Notes: generated by a model from the letters alone, not told the origin. Shown: positions 18,090 to 27,534, counted from the first letter of the stretch. The stretch is 64,000 nt of DNA from Jeongeupia sp. HS-3 (GCF_015140455.1 NZ_AP024094.1:3286001-3350000); one strand, 5' to 3'. Numbers and translations are program-made.

Positions 18090-19652
18090 ATGAGCAAGAT
18101 TCAGCGCGCGCTGATCAGCGTGTCGGACAAGACCGGCGTTCTCGACTTTGCCAAGGCGCTTGCCGCGCAGGGTGTCGAGATCCTTTCGACCGGCGGCACC
18201 GCCAAGCTGTTCGCCGACAATGGCGTTCCGGTGATCGAAGTCGCCGATTACACCGGCTTCCCGGAAATGCTCGACGGCCGCGTGAAGACGCTGCATCCGA
18301 AGATCCACGGCGGCATTCTCGGCCGCCGCGATCTTGAATCGCACACCGCCAAGATGGCCGAGTACGAGATCGGCAACATCGATCTGGTTTGCGTCAATTT
18401 GTACCCGTTTGAAGCGACCATCGCCAAGCCCGACTGCACCTTCGAAGATGCGATCGAGAACATCGACATCGGCGGCCCGGCGATGGTGCGCTCGGCAGCG
18501 AAAAACCACGCCCATGTGGCGATCGTCACCGACGCCGAAGACTATTCGTCGCTGATCGCCGAAATGCACGCCAATGGCGGCGCGCTGACGCTGGCGACGC
18601 GCAAGAATCTGGCCAAGAAGGCCTTCAGTCATACCGCAGCCTACGATGGCGCGATTTCGAACTACCTGACCGCGCTGAACGACGATGGCGAAACGGCCAC
18701 CTATCCGAAGCGGCTGAACCTGCAGTTCGTCAAGGTGCAGGACATGCGCTACGGCGAAAACCCGCACCAGAGCGCGGCCTTCTTCCGCGATCTGCACCCG
18801 GCACCGGGCACGCTTGCCAGCTACAAGCAGTATCAGGGCAAGGAGCTGTCGTACAACAACATCGCCGACGCCGATGCGGCGTGGGAAGCGGTGAAGCAGT
18901 TCGAAGAGCCGGCCTGCGTCATCGTCAAGCACGCCAACCCGTGTGGTGTCGCCGTGGCGACCGATCCGTATGCGGCTTACCGCCTTGCATTTGCGACCGA
19001 CACCACCAGCGCCTTCGGCGGCATCATCGCCTTCAACAAGGCGATCGACGTCGATACCGTTGAAGCGGTATCCAAGCAGTTCATGGAAGTGCTGATCGCC
19101 CCGGGCTACACGCCGGCCGCGCTCGAACTGCTGGCCAAGAAGGTCAATGTGCGCGTGCTCGAAGTCGCGATCGAATCGGGTGAAAACAAGTTCGATCTCA
19201 AGCGCGTCGGTGGCGGCCTGCTGGTGCAGACGCCGGATACCCATGCGCTCAAACTGGCCGACCTCAAGGTCGTGACCAAGAAACAGCCGACGCCGGAACA
19301 ACTGAAAGACCTGCTGTTCGCGTGGAATGTGGCCAAATTCGTCAAATCCAACGCCATCGTCTTCTGCGGCAAGGGCCAGACGCTCGGCATCGGTGCCGGC
19401 CAGATGAGCCGGGTCGATTCGACCAAGATCGCCGCGATCAAGGCGCGTAGTGCCGGTCTGGAACTGCGTGGCTCGGTCGCTGCAAGCGATGCATTTTTCC
19501 CGTTCCGTGATGGCGTCGACGTGATTGCCGAGAATGGCGTCGCGGCCATCATCCAGCCGGGTGGCTCGGTGCGCGACGACGAAGTGATCGCCGCCGCCGA
19601 CGAGCACGGCATCGCCATGGTGGTGACCGGTATTCGCCATTTCCGTCATTGA
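18090..19652 (+). CDS. purH: Bifunctional AICAR transformylase / IMP cyclohydrolase
   Basis: PurH carries out the last two steps of IMP synthesis. The 520-residue product from ATG 18090 (with an AGGAGA ribosome site) has the IMP cyclohydrolase domain at about 1-195 ([46 protein letters not shown]) and the transformylase domain after it ([27 protein letters not shown] with the catalytic Lys-His, [24 protein letters not shown]). The frame is open upstream through fis but without a sensible start. purD lies one gene downstream. Confidence 0.97.
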   Translation: MSKIQRALISVSDKTGVLDFAKALAAQGVEILSTGGTAKLFADNGVPVIEVADYTGFPEMLDGRVKTLHPKIHGGILGRRDLESHTAKMAEYEIGNIDLVCVNLYPFEATIAKPDCTFEDAIENIDIGGPAMVRSAAKNHAHVAIVTDAEDYSSLIAEMHANGGALTLATRKNLAKKAFSHTAAYDGAISNYLTALNDDGETATYPKRLNLQFVKVQDMRYGENPHQSAAFFRDLHPAPGTLASYKQYQGKELSYNNIADADAAWEAVKQFEEPACVIVKHANPCGVAVATDPYAAYRLAFATDTTSAFGGIIAFNKAIDVDTVEAVSKQFMEVLIAPGYTPAALELLAKKVNVRVLEVAIESGENKFDLKRVGGGLLVQTPDTHALKLADLKVVTKKQPTPEQLKDLLFAWNVAKFVKSNAIVFCGKGQTLGIGAGQMSRVDSTKIAAIKARSAGLELRGSVAASDAFFPFRDGVDVIAENGVAAIIQPGGSVRDDEVIAAADEHGIAMVVTGIRHFRH

Positions 19653-19665
19653 TTCCGGGGAAAAG

Positions 19666-20229
19666 ATGAAACGCTGGCTGGCAACCGCCGCCCTGTCGCT
19701 TGCGCTGGTGATCCCTGCGCAGGCGGCCGATTGCGGCAATATGGGCGAATGGCTCGGCAGCGCTTGCAGCCATCTGGGCAAAATCGCCGACGAAGGCAGC
19801 TGGGATGCATATGTGACCGGCTATACCTGGCACGACCCGAGCACCTGGACCGAGGAGAAGCTCAATGAGCTGAACGCCAAGGCCTGGGGCGGTGGCATCG
19901 GCAAGCACATCGTCGATGAGAACGGCAATCACGACATGCTGTACGGGTTTGTGTTTTCCGACTCGCACAAGGATCCGGAGCTGATGCTCGGCTACGCCAA
20001 AATCTGGTTCTGGCCGTCGGAAAGCATCGTCTCGGTCGGGGCCGGTTATACCGTCGGCCTGACCTCGCGTCGGGACATCATCAACGGGATTCCGTTTCCC
20101 TACATCCTGCCGGTGGTGTCGCTGCGCGTGTGGCGTGCTTCGGTGCTGGGGACGTTTATTCCGTCGCTGAGCAGCGGTCTCAATAGCGGCAACGTCGGTT
20201 TCGTATTTGGCCGCTACGAATTCAAATAA
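19666..20229 (+). CDS. pagP: PagP-like lipid A palmitoyltransferase
   Basis: The 187-residue protein has a signal peptide (cleavage near AQA/AD, residue 20-21) and a beta-barrel-type body. It matches PagP, the outer-membrane enzyme that moves a palmitate from phospholipid to lipid A and gives resistance to cationic peptides. The catalytic trio is present: His56 in YTWHDP, and Asp99-Ser100 in FSDSHKD. The other PagP landmarks AWGGGIGK, GYTVGLTSR, PFPYILPVVS and the aromatic C-terminus FGRYEFK are also seen. It lies 13 bases after purH and 19 before purD, an unusual place for it. Assignment rests on motif recognition. Confidence 0.85.
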   Translation: MKRWLATAALSLALVIPAQAADCGNMGEWLGSACSHLGKIADEGSWDAYVTGYTWHDPSTWTEEKLNELNAKAWGGGIGKHIVDENGNHDMLYGFVFSDSHKDPELMLGYAKIWFWPSESIVSVGAGYTVGLTSRRDIINGIPFPYILPVVSLRVWRASVLGTFIPSLSSGLNSGNVGFVFGRYEFK

Positions 20230-20248
20230 GCGGTTTTGGAGTAAGGCA

Positions 20249-21523
20249 ATGAATATTCTTGTTATCGGCAACGGCGGTCGCGAACACGCGCTGGCATGGA
20301 AAATTGCCCAGTCGCCGCGCGTCGGCAAGGTTTTTGTCGCGCCGGGCAACGCCGGTACGGCACTGGAACCGAACCTGACCAATGTACCGGTCACCGATAT
20401 CCCGGTGCTGATCGAATTCGCCAAGCGCGAAAACGTCGCGTTCACCGTGGTCGGCCCGGAAGCGCCGCTGTCGCAGGGCATCGTCGATGCGTTCCGCGCC
20501 GAGGGGCTGAAGATCTTCGGCCCGACCAAGGCCGGCGCGCAGCTCGAATGGTCGAAGGATTTCGCCAAGGCGTTCATGAAGCGCCACGGCATTCCGACCG
20601 CCGATTACGAAACCTTCAGCGATGCCGTCAAGGCACACGCCTACATCGACGCGAAAGGCGCACCTATCGTCATCAAGGCCGACGGCCTGGCTGCCGGCAA
20701 GGGCGTGGTCGTGGCGATGACGCTGGACGAAGCGCACGCGGCGATCGACATGATGCTCGAGGGCAACAAGTTCGGCGACGCCGGCGCCCGCGTGGTGATC
20801 GAGGAGTTCCTGACCGGCGAGGAGGCGAGCTTCATCGTCATGGTCGACGGCAAGAACGTGCTGCCGATGGCCAGCTCGCAGGACCACAAGCGCCTGCTCG
20901 ACAACGACGAAGGCCCGAATACCGGCGGCATGGGCGCGTACAGCCCGGCACCGGTGGTGACGCCGGAAATCCATGCCAAGGCGATGCGCGAGGTGATCCT
21001 GCCGACCGTGGCCGGCATGGCCAGGGATGGCGTGCAGTACAGCGGTTTCCTCTACGCCGGCTTGATGGTCGGCGACGACGGCTCGGTCAAGGTGGTCGAG
21101 TTCAACTGCCGCTTCGGCGATCCGGAAACCCAGCCGATCATGCTGCGTTTGAAGAGCGATCTGGTGACGCTGCTCGAACACGGCATCGACGGCACGCTCG
21201 ATCAGGTCGAGGCCGAATGGGATCGCCGCGTCGCGCTTGGCATCGTCATGGCTGCCGCCAATTACCCGGAAACACCGCGTACCGGTGACGTCATCACTGG
21301 CTTGCCGGGTGAACTTGAAGACGGTCATGTCTTCATCGCCGGCGCCAAGCTTGATGATCAAGGCCGTCCGGTCACCAGCGGCGGACGTGTGCTGTGCGTG
21401 ACCGCATTTGGCGAAGGGTTCAAGCTGGCGCACAAACGTGCTTACGAGATCCTCGAAGGCGTGCATTTCGACGGCGCGCAGTTCCGCCGCGATATCGGCT
21501 GGCGCGCGATCGCGCGCAAGTAA
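20249..21523 (+). CDS. purD: Phosphoribosylamine-glycine ligase (GARS)
   Basis: PurD is the ATP-grasp enzyme that joins glycine to phosphoribosylamine, the second step of purine synthesis. The protein has 424 residues, normal for PurD. Visible are the N-terminal NILVIGNGGREHALAW, the ATP-grasp loop VIKADGLAAGKGVVVA, the QDHKRLLDNDEGPNTGGMGAYSP signature region and VVEFNCRFGDPETQ. ATG 20249 is chosen because it gives the family N-terminus and follows a GGAGTAAGG-type ribosome site. A terminator follows. Confidence 0.97.
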   Translation: MNILVIGNGGREHALAWKIAQSPRVGKVFVAPGNAGTALEPNLTNVPVTDIPVLIEFAKRENVAFTVVGPEAPLSQGIVDAFRAEGLKIFGPTKAGAQLEWSKDFAKAFMKRHGIPTADYETFSDAVKAHAYIDAKGAPIVIKADGLAAGKGVVVAMTLDEAHAAIDMMLEGNKFGDAGARVVIEEFLTGEEASFIVMVDGKNVLPMASSQDHKRLLDNDEGPNTGGMGAYSPAPVVTPEIHAKAMREVILPTVAGMARDGVQYSGFLYAGLMVGDDGSVKVVEFNCRFGDPETQPIMLRLKSDLVTLLEHGIDGTLDQVEAEWDRRVALGIVMAAANYPETPRTGDVITGLPGELEDGHVFIAGAKLDDQGRPVTSGGRVLCVTAFGEGFKLAHKRAYEILEGVHFDGAQFRRDIGWRAIARK

Positions 21524-21536
21524 GCGTATCTCGCCG

Positions 21537-21569
21537 GATAAAGGCCGCCCACGGGCGGCCTTTATCATG
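21537..21569 (+). terminator. Rho-independent terminator after purD
   Basis: A 13-base near-perfect hairpin (AAAGGCCGCCC / GGGCGGCCTTT with short ACG loop) ends in TTTATC, 14 bases after the purD stop. Confidence 0.85.
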
Positions 21570-21616
21570 GCTGGCGGCTATGCTGACGGTATTAAAATAA
21601 AAAAACCGGAGATACG

Positions 21617-22918
21617 ATGGCTTATCGTCGCTGGGCGCGGATGACCTTGCTGCTGTGCCTGCTTGCCGCGCTGGGTGCGTGCAGTCTGGCCCGACGCGTG
21701 GCGCGGCTGGAACAAAACCGCAACGAGATCGAACGCAACGGTGTGATCGCCGGGGTGGTACGGCTCGATGACGTGCCGGTGCCAGAGGCCACGATTGCCC
21801 TGTTACGGCTCGATCAGGACAAGCTGCGTCTCGTTGCCCGTAACCCTGCCGGCGAAGGTGGCCATTTTGCCTTTCTGGTACCCCAGCAGGGCCGCTATGT
21901 GCTGTTGGCTTATCACGATCGTAACGGCAACGGATTGCCGGATGCCGACGAGGCCGCGGCGACCACGGGCTTGCCCAGGGGGATTCCAATGGGGCCCGCC
22001 GATGAAGTCAATCAGCGCTTTGCCCTTGACCGGCATTCGCCACCCCTGACGAGCGAAGTTCGCAAGCGCTTGCTGCTGACGGAAGAGGCGGTCGCAACCA
22101 GGCCGTTGCAGATTTTTGCCGGCCGTACCGCCACGCTGGATGACGCCCGCTTCCGTCAGGATTTTGGTAGCAAGGGCTTGTGGGCACCGCTGGATTTCGT
22201 CTCGGAAATGGGCATGGGTGTCTATTTTCTTGAACCCTATCGCGCCGATCGCATCCCGGTGTTGTTTGTTCATGGCGTCGGCGGTTATCCGCAAGAATGG
22301 CGGAAGATCATTGCCAGCCTCGATCATGAGCGCTTTCAGCCTTGGGTCTACCACTATCCGAGCGGCATGCGGCTCACGGCCAGTGGTGATGCCTTGGGTG
22401 ATCTGCTGATGACACTGCAGCAAGAGCACGGTTATCGCCGGCTGATTGTCGTTGCACACAGCGTGGGCGGGCTGGTGTCGCGGCAGGCGATTCAGCACCT
22501 TGCGCGGCGCAATCCGCAGCAGGCGGTCATGTTGTTCGTCACCCTGTCAACGCCGTGGGGAGGCAACGTGATGGCGCAGCTTGGCGCCGAGCGTGCGCCG
22601 GTACCGATCCCGTCATGGCAGGATCTGGCGCCGGAAAGCGACTTCCTGCGGGGCCTGTTCGGCGCTGCCTTGCCAGATACCGTGCCGCACCAGCTGTTCT
22701 TCGGCTATCGCGGCGGCAGTATGCTGATTCAAGGCAATAGCGACGGTACGATTGCGCTATCGAGCCAGCTTGCATTGCCAGCGCAGCAGGGCGCGGTACG
22801 GGTGGTGGGTTTCGATGAAACCCACTCCTCGATTCTGACCAGCCTTGCGGTAGCGGATGAGCTCAATCGCGTGCTCGAGCACGCGATTGCCACGGACCGG
22901 CTGGCTGGCAAGCGCTGA
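21617..22918 (+). CDS. Lipoprotein alpha/beta-hydrolase with N-terminal beta-sandwich
   Basis: This 433-residue protein has a lipoprotein signal (lipobox LGAC, Cys22). Residues about 42-125 look like a carboxypeptidase-regulatory-type beta-sandwich and include a calcium-loop motif DRNGNGLPDADE. From about 210 an alpha/beta-hydrolase domain follows: IPVLFVHGVGG (oxyanion region), nucleophile elbow VAHSVGGLVS, an Asp in the SDGTIAL region and His in DETHSSIL as a plausible triad. The PGAP1/lipase-like group is the closest recognisable family. It has its own transcription unit after the purD terminator and converges with the next gene. The substrate is unknown; esterase or lipase activity is inference. 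Confidence 0.75.
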   Translation: MAYRRWARMTLLLCLLAALGACSLARRVARLEQNRNEIERNGVIAGVVRLDDVPVPEATIALLRLDQDKLRLVARNPAGEGGHFAFLVPQQGRYVLLAYHDRNGNGLPDADEAAATTGLPRGIPMGPADEVNQRFALDRHSPPLTSEVRKRLLLTEEAVATRPLQIFAGRTATLDDARFRQDFGSKGLWAPLDFVSEMGMGVYFLEPYRADRIPVLFVHGVGGYPQEWRKIIASLDHERFQPWVYHYPSGMRLTASGDALGDLLMTLQQEHGYRRLIVVAHSVGGLVSRQAIQHLARRNPQQAVMLFVTLSTPWGGNVMAQLGAERAPVPIPSWQDLAPESDFLRGLFGAALPDTVPHQLFFGYRGGSMLIQGNSDGTIALSSQLALPAQQGAVRVVGFDETHSSILTSLAVADELNRVLEHAIATDRLAGKR

Positions 22919-22944
22919 AGCAGACGATCCAGTGCGGGGAAGAC

Positions 22945-23385
22945 TTACTTGCCGGTCTGGATCAGCGTGCCCTTGAGCGCGACACCGGCGACCATCGTGC
23001 CAGCATGGCATTCGTATTCACTGCTGCTCGAAAATTCGTTTTTCTTGTAATAGCTCTTGATATTGACCACCGCGCTGGCGCCCAGCTCAATCGCCCGTTC
23101 CTTCAGTTGCAACAGCGCCGAGAGCATCACCCAGCGGCAGGCTTCTTCGTCGCTCTTGTTGAAGGCATTGGTTTTCTTGTTGGTGGTGAATTCGCCCAGC
23201 GATTTGGCATTCTTCGGCAACGGCTGCTCGCCGAAACTGAATGTCACCTCGTCTCCCAGCTTTTGCTTGAACTCCGGATTGTCAAAAATCGCCTGCACCG
23301 GCAGCTTCAATTCGGTGTCGCGGGCGTGCGCGCCCGTCGCGGTGAGGGCGATGGCGGCGGCAATGGTGGCGATGACAATACGCAT
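22945..23385 (-). CDS. Small periplasmic YbjQ-like protein at the end of the APE operon
   Basis: This is a 146-residue protein with a cleavable signal peptide (cleavage near AHA/RD, residue 22). The C-terminal half (ACRWVMLSALLQLKERAIELGASAVVNIKSYY) resembles the YbjQ-type fold, where short subunits form pentamers. Similar proteins are sometimes misnamed excinuclease subunit, but nothing here resembles UvrA. It follows the ketosynthase by 10 bases on the same strand, so it is probably the last gene of the aryl polyene operon, though its role there is unknown. It converges with the lipoprotein hydrolase, 26 bases away, with no clear terminator. Confidence 0.65.
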   Translation of the reverse strand: MRIVIATIAAAIALTATGAHARDTELKLPVQAIFDNPEFKQKLGDEVTFSFGEQPLPKNAKSLGEFTTNKKTNAFNKSDEEACRWVMLSALLQLKERAIELGASAVVNIKSYYKKNEFSSSSEYECHAGTMVAGVALKGTLIQTGK

Positions 23386-23395
23386 TCAATATCCC

Positions 23396-24631
23396 TTATT
23401 TGTATTTCTTGAAAATGAGTGACGTATTAATTCCGCCGAAAGCAAAATTATTGCTCATCACATAATCGCAATCAAGATTCCGCCCGCCGCTGACCAAGTA
23501 ATCAAGCGGTGCGCAGCGCGGATCGATCTCGGTCAGATTGATCGTCGGCGCGAACCAGCCAGTATTCATCATCATGATGCTCCACCACGCTTCGAGCGCG
23601 CCGCAGGCGCCGAGCGTGTGGCCGACATAGCTCTTCAGCGACGAGATCGGCATCCGTTCGCCAAAGACCGCGTGCGTTGCCTGCGTTTCGGCGATGTCGC
23701 CCTGTTCGGTCGCGGTGCCGTGGCCGTTGACGTAGCCGATCGCATCGGACGCTAGCCCGGCATCGGCGAGCGCCAGTTTCATCGCCTGCGCCATCGTCGC
23801 CGCCTGCGGCTGGGTGACATGGCTACCGTCACAATTGGTGCCAAAGCCGACCAGTTCGGCGTGAATATGCGCGCCGCGCGCCATCGCGTGCTCGTACTCT
23901 TCGAGAATCAGCGTACCGGCGCCTTCGCCGATCACCAGACCATCGCGGCCGGCGTCGTAGGGACGCGGTGTCAGGCTGGGCGTGTCATTGCGGGTACTGG
24001 TGGCGAACAGCGTGTCGAACACCGCCGCTTCGGTTGCGCACAGCTCCTCGGCGCCACCGGCGATCATCACGTCGGCATGGCCGTACTTGATCGTCTCGTA
24101 GGCGTAGCCGATGCCCTGACTGCCCGAGGTGCATGCGCTCGAGGTGGTGATGACCCGGCCGGTGAGGCCGAAGAACACCGCGATATTCACCGGCGTCGTA
24201 TGCGCCATCATCTTGATGTAGCTGTTGGCGTTGACGCCTTCGGTGGTCTTTTCGTAAATCATCCGGCCGAAGTCGCCAATCGCCGGCGGCGAGCCGGCCG
24301 ACGAACCGTAGGAGACGCCGACACGGCCGCTCCCAAGCAAGGCCGCGTCGGCGAGCAAACCGGCATCGGCAAGCGCGAGTTCGCTGGCGCGGGCCGCCAT
24401 CAGCGCGATCCGCCCCATGCTGCGGATGCGCTTGCGCGTGTAGGTTTCTACCGGCAGCGCGAACGCCGCCGCCGGCGCGCCAAGCCGGGTGTTCAGGCCG
24501 TCGTAGGCCTCCCACTCGGGCAGGTACTGGATGGCGTTCCGTTCGGCGCGCAGCGCGGCCTCAATGCTCGGCCAATCGCAGCCGATCGGGCTGATGCCGG
24601 CCATGCCGGTGACGACGACACGACGGGTCAT
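23396..24631 (-). CDS. Aryl polyene beta-ketoacyl-ACP synthase (KS, ApeO-like)
   Basis: This 411-residue condensing enzyme of the FabF/type II PKS class elongates the polyene chain, probably as a heterodimer with the chain-length factor encoded at 38898-39596. The catalytic residues are present: Cys in TSSACTSGSQG, His in NGHGTATEQGD and His in SYVGHTLGACGALEAW. The C-terminal NNFAFGGINTSLIF is typical. The ATG overlaps the ketoreductase stop by 4 bases (ATGA). The open frame extends upstream to 25258 only as a shadow of other genes. Confidence 0.92.
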   Translation of the reverse strand: MTRRVVVTGMAGISPIGCDWPSIEAALRAERNAIQYLPEWEAYDGLNTRLGAPAAAFALPVETYTRKRIRSMGRIALMAARASELALADAGLLADAALLGSGRVGVSYGSSAGSPPAIGDFGRMIYEKTTEGVNANSYIKMMAHTTPVNIAVFFGLTGRVITTSSACTSGSQGIGYAYETIKYGHADVMIAGGAEELCATEAAVFDTLFATSTRNDTPSLTPRPYDAGRDGLVIGEGAGTLILEEYEHAMARGAHIHAELVGFGTNCDGSHVTQPQAATMAQAMKLALADAGLASDAIGYVNGHGTATEQGDIAETQATHAVFGERMPISSLKSYVGHTLGACGALEAWWSIMMMNTGWFAPTINLTEIDPRCAPLDYLVSGGRNLDCDYVMSNNFAFGGINTSLIFKKYK

Positions 24632-25362
24632 GCCAAGCCTCCATTCACCGAGATGACCTGTCGGGTGATGTAGGCGGCATCGGCGGACAGCAGGAAAGCG
24701 ACCGCGGCGGCGACTTCCTCGGGCTTGCCCATCCGTTGTGCCGGGATCGCCTTCAGCGCGTGTTCGACCACTTCGTCGCTGACCATCTCGGTATCGATCA
24801 GCCCCGGCGCGACACAGTTGACGGTGATCTTGCGCTTGGCCAGTTCGACCGCCAGCGCCTTGGTCGCGCCGATGATGCCGGCCTTGGCGGCCGAGTAATT
24901 GACCTGACCGCGATTGCCGATCAGCCCGGACACCGACGACAGCGTGACGATGCGCCCCGGTTTGCGCGCCTGCACCATCGGCATCACCAGCGGGTGCAAC
25001 ACATTGTAGAAACCGTCCAGATTGGTATGGATCACGCCGTCCCAGTCGGCTTCGGTCATGGCCGGAAAGGCCGCGTCGGCGGCGATGCCGGCATTGCAGA
25101 CCACGCCGTACGGGGCACCGAATTCGGCGAGATCGGCGTCGAGCGCGGCGCGCGCGCCGGCACGATCGGCGACGTCGAACTGCAGCACGCGCACGCTCGC
25201 ACCCAGCGGCGCCAGCTCGGCGGCGAGTGCATCGGCTTCGTCGCGGCGCGAACGACAATGCAGGATCAGGTCGTAGCCATCGTGCGCCAACCGGGTGGCG
25301 ATGGCGCGGCCGATGCCGCGGGATGAGCCGGTGACGAGCACCGTTTGATTCAACTTGTTCAT
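24628..25362 (-). CDS. Aryl polyene 3-ketoacyl-ACP reductase (KR, ApeQ-like)
   Basis: This short-chain dehydrogenase of 244 residues resembles FabG. The cofactor motif VTGSSRGIGRAIA, NAG in VVCNAGIA, the catalytic Ser (TLSSVSGLIGNRGQ) and YxxxK as NYSAAKAG are all in place, and the C-terminus ends SVNGGLA. In the APE pathway it would reduce the beta-keto group with NADPH in every elongation round. It overlaps the dehydratase gene upstream and the ketosynthase gene downstream by 4 bases each. Confidence 0.92.
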   Translation of the reverse strand: MNKLNQTVLVTGSSRGIGRAIATRLAHDGYDLILHCRSRRDEADALAAELAPLGASVRVLQFDVADRAGARAALDADLAEFGAPYGVVCNAGIAADAAFPAMTEADWDGVIHTNLDGFYNVLHPLVMPMVQARKPGRIVTLSSVSGLIGNRGQVNYSAAKAGIIGATKALAVELAKRKITVNCVAPGLIDTEMVSDEVVEHALKAIPAQRMGKPEEVAAAVAFLLSADAAYITRQVISVNGGLA

Positions 25363-25820
25363 GCTTGCTTCAAATAATCGTCAAGGTTGTCCGGCTGGTA
25401 GGCCGAAAGCTGTGCACTGGCGACGGTCTGGCCGTCGATGGCGATGGTGCAATCCATCACCGCAACGCCGTTGTCGGCCTGGAATTCTCGCCTGGCGGTA
25501 ATCATCAGAGTCTGGCCGACGTGAAAGGCCGGCACGTCGCAATCGTAGCGGCGGGTGCCGACGAGAAAGCCGACTTTGACCGTGTTGCCATGTGATCGGG
25601 CTTCAAAACCGGCGAGTGCGGCAATCGTCTGCGCCATGTATTCAACGCCGACCCAGCCGCCGACGGCGTCCTCTTCACAGAAGGGCGAATCGGCACGGAT
25701 GGTCGTCGCTGCGCTGAGCGTATCGCGGCCGATAGCCACGACGCGATCGAGCAGTACCATGCGACCCGAGTGCGGCAGATAGTCGGCGATCGGCAGGTAG
25801 CCGGATAGGGTTTCGTTCAT
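25359..25820 (-). CDS. Aryl polyene 3-hydroxyacyl-ACP dehydratase (ApeP-like)
   Basis: This is a hotdog-fold protein of 153 residues from ATG 25820 (MNETLSGYLPIADYLPHSGRM). The segment YLPHSGRMVLLDRV carries the His of this dehydratase group, and WVGVEYMAQTIAALAGFEA is the long central helix. In characterised APE systems this type works as a complex with a second hotdog protein (ApeI), which here is fused to the AMP-ligase at 35408-37090. The ATG overlaps the ketosynthase stop by 4 bases. Upstream codons to 26003 belong to another frame's shadow. Confidence 0.88.
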   Translation of the reverse strand: MNETLSGYLPIADYLPHSGRMVLLDRVVAIGRDTLSAATTIRADSPFCEEDAVGGWVGVEYMAQTIAALAGFEARSHGNTVKVGFLVGTRRYDCDVPAFHVGQTLMITARREFQADNGVAVMDCTIAIDGQTVASAQLSAYQPDNLDDYLKQA

Positions 25821-26977
25821 GTCCGCTCCAGAATCAGCGCGATATTGTTGCCGCCGAAGGCGAACGAGGTCGACAGCACGCAGCGGATTTCGGCCGTGTC
25901 GCCGGCGGCGACCAGCGGCAGCGGCGGGATGGCCGGATCGGCGTCGCCATCCCACAGATGCGGTGGCAGCCGGTGCTTGGCGTCGGTCAGCGTGATCCAG
26001 CACAGCGCCGCCTCGATGGCACCGGCGGCGCCGAGCGTGTGGCCGGTGAGCGGCTTGGTCGAACTCGCCGGCACGCCGGGCAGCAGCGTCGCGACGGCGA
26101 GGCTTTCCATCGCGTCGTTCTGGCGCGTGGCGGTGCCGTGCAGGTTGACGTAGCCGATTTCAAGCGCGGTTTTGCCGGCGCGTTGCAGGGCGGCGGCGAT
26201 CGCCAGTTTGGCGCCATTGCCGTCGGGCGCCGGTGCGGAAATATGGTGGCCGTCGGAGCTTTCGCCCCAGCCGGCCAAGGCGACCGGCGACGGTGTGCGG
26301 CTCATCAGGAACAGCGCCGCGCCTTCGCCGATATTGATGCCGTTGCGATTGCGCGAGAACGGATTGCAGCGTACCGCGCTGACCGATTCAAGCGCGGTAA
26401 AGCCGGCGACGGTGAACGCCGCGAGCGTGTCGACGCCACCGGCGATCACCAGATCGGCGACGCCGGATGCGAGCAGCCTGCTGCCTGCGGCCAGGGCCTT
26501 GGCGCTTGATGAACAGGCGGTCGAAATACAGTAGGCCGGGCCGGCGATGCCGAGTTCGTTCGCCAGCCATTGCGCCGGCGATCCGAGTTCCTGCTGGCCG
26601 TAGTGGTAGTCGGCGGGCAGGGCGCCGTCGGCCTCGTGCGCCATCGCCACTTCGCCTTCGCAGATCCCCGAGGTACTGGTGCCAAGCACGATGGCAATCC
26701 GCGCCGGAGCTAGCCCGGCGGCGAGCTGGCGGTATTGCGCGTCGATCTGCGCAAATGCGGCGGCGAGCAGTGCGTTGTTGCGGCTACGGTGCTGCGGCGG
26801 CGCCTCGCGCAGCGGCGGCAGCGCTTCGGTCACGGTGCCGAGCATCAGCGTGCGCCCGCGACTGTAGGCGTCGGTTTCAACCATACCGGGGGCATCAAGG
26901 GCGAACAGCCGTTCGCGTATGGTGTCGACGCCGGCACCAAGCGCGCAGATCAGGCCGGGGGAATGCAGGTAAATCAT
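25817..26977 (-). CDS. Second aryl polyene beta-ketoacyl-ACP synthase (ApeR-like)
   Basis: This 386-residue ketosynthase is clearly different from the other KS of the cluster. Active-site residues are Cys in STACSSSAKALA, His in NLHGTATRQND and His in PLTGHTLGAAGAIEAA; the C-terminus STSFAFGGNNIALIL is normal. In APE clusters a second KS is thought to act in starter or early elongation steps. It overlaps the DUF3261-type lipoprotein gene by 4 bases. Confidence 0.9.
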   Translation of the reverse strand: MIYLHSPGLICALGAGVDTIRERLFALDAPGMVETDAYSRGRTLMLGTVTEALPPLREAPPQHRSRNNALLAAAFAQIDAQYRQLAAGLAPARIAIVLGTSTSGICEGEVAMAHEADGALPADYHYGQQELGSPAQWLANELGIAGPAYCISTACSSSAKALAAGSRLLASGVADLVIAGGVDTLAAFTVAGFTALESVSAVRCNPFSRNRNGINIGEGAALFLMSRTPSPVALAGWGESSDGHHISAPAPDGNGAKLAIAAALQRAGKTALEIGYVNLHGTATRQNDAMESLAVATLLPGVPASSTKPLTGHTLGAAGAIEAALCWITLTDAKHRLPPHLWDGDADPAIPPLPLVAAGDTAEIRCVLSTSFAFGGNNIALILERT

Positions 26978-27534
26978 GGCGCGGTATCGATAGTCAGTTG
27001 GTAATGCAGCGGCAGGTTGGCCAGTTGCGCCCGACCCTGCAGGCGATCGTCTCCGCTGTAATCGACGATGATGGCGTCCTTGCCATCACGCTGCATAACG
27101 CGCCGGCGTGCGCTGTCGTTGACGTGCCAGCCGTTTGGAAGCGCGGCGCGCAAAGCATCGAGCGGCGCGTGGACGATCAGGAAGTCGTTGAGCATGCGCT
27201 CGGCAGGCAGCGCCATCTTCACGTTCTCGCTCGATCGGAGCAGCTTACCGTCGTAGTCTAGCGAAAACAGTCGCACGCCGAGCGCGAGCCCGACCAGCGA
27301 CACACGTTCGTCGTCGATGCTGGCGACGACATCGAGCGTGCGCGTTTCGCCGGGCCAGCGCATCGTCAGCCGCTGTTCGAGCACCCGCTCGCCGCCGAAG
27401 GCCGCGGGCGGCAGCTGCAGTAGCGGCAGGCCGCCCGACAGCAGCGTTGCGCAGCCGGCGAGTAGACATGCACTCAGTAGCAGCATCGCTCGTCCGAAAC
27501 GAGCGCCTGCCTTTAGGGTCAGAACAGTGCGCAC
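26974..27534 (-). CDS. DUF3261-type lipoprotein of the APE cluster
   Basis: This is a lipoprotein of up to 186 residues; the lipobox LAGC follows the hydrophobic MLLLSACLLAGC stretch. Lipoproteins of this type recur in APE clusters and are thought to help export or outer-membrane placement, but their function is not established. GTG 27534 has GGAAG five bases upstream and overlaps the flavoprotein gene. An ATG at 27486 would give a shorter, more normal signal peptide but lies just after a small hairpin. The true start is uncertain. Confidence 0.75.
   Translation of the reverse strand: MRTVLTLKAGARFGRAMLLLSACLLAGCATLLSGGLPLLQLPPAAFGGERVLEQRLTMRWPGETRTLDVVASIDDERVSLVGLALGVRLFSLDYDGKLLRSSENVKMALPAERMLNDFLIVHAPLDALRAALPNGWHVNDSARRRVMQRDGKDAIIVDYSGDDRLQGRAQLANLPLHYQLTIDTAP

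Noticed and set aside
22945-23385. Excinuclease subunit
   Set aside because: The protein is a 146-residue exported YbjQ-like protein and has no ATPase or zinc-finger motifs of UvrA.
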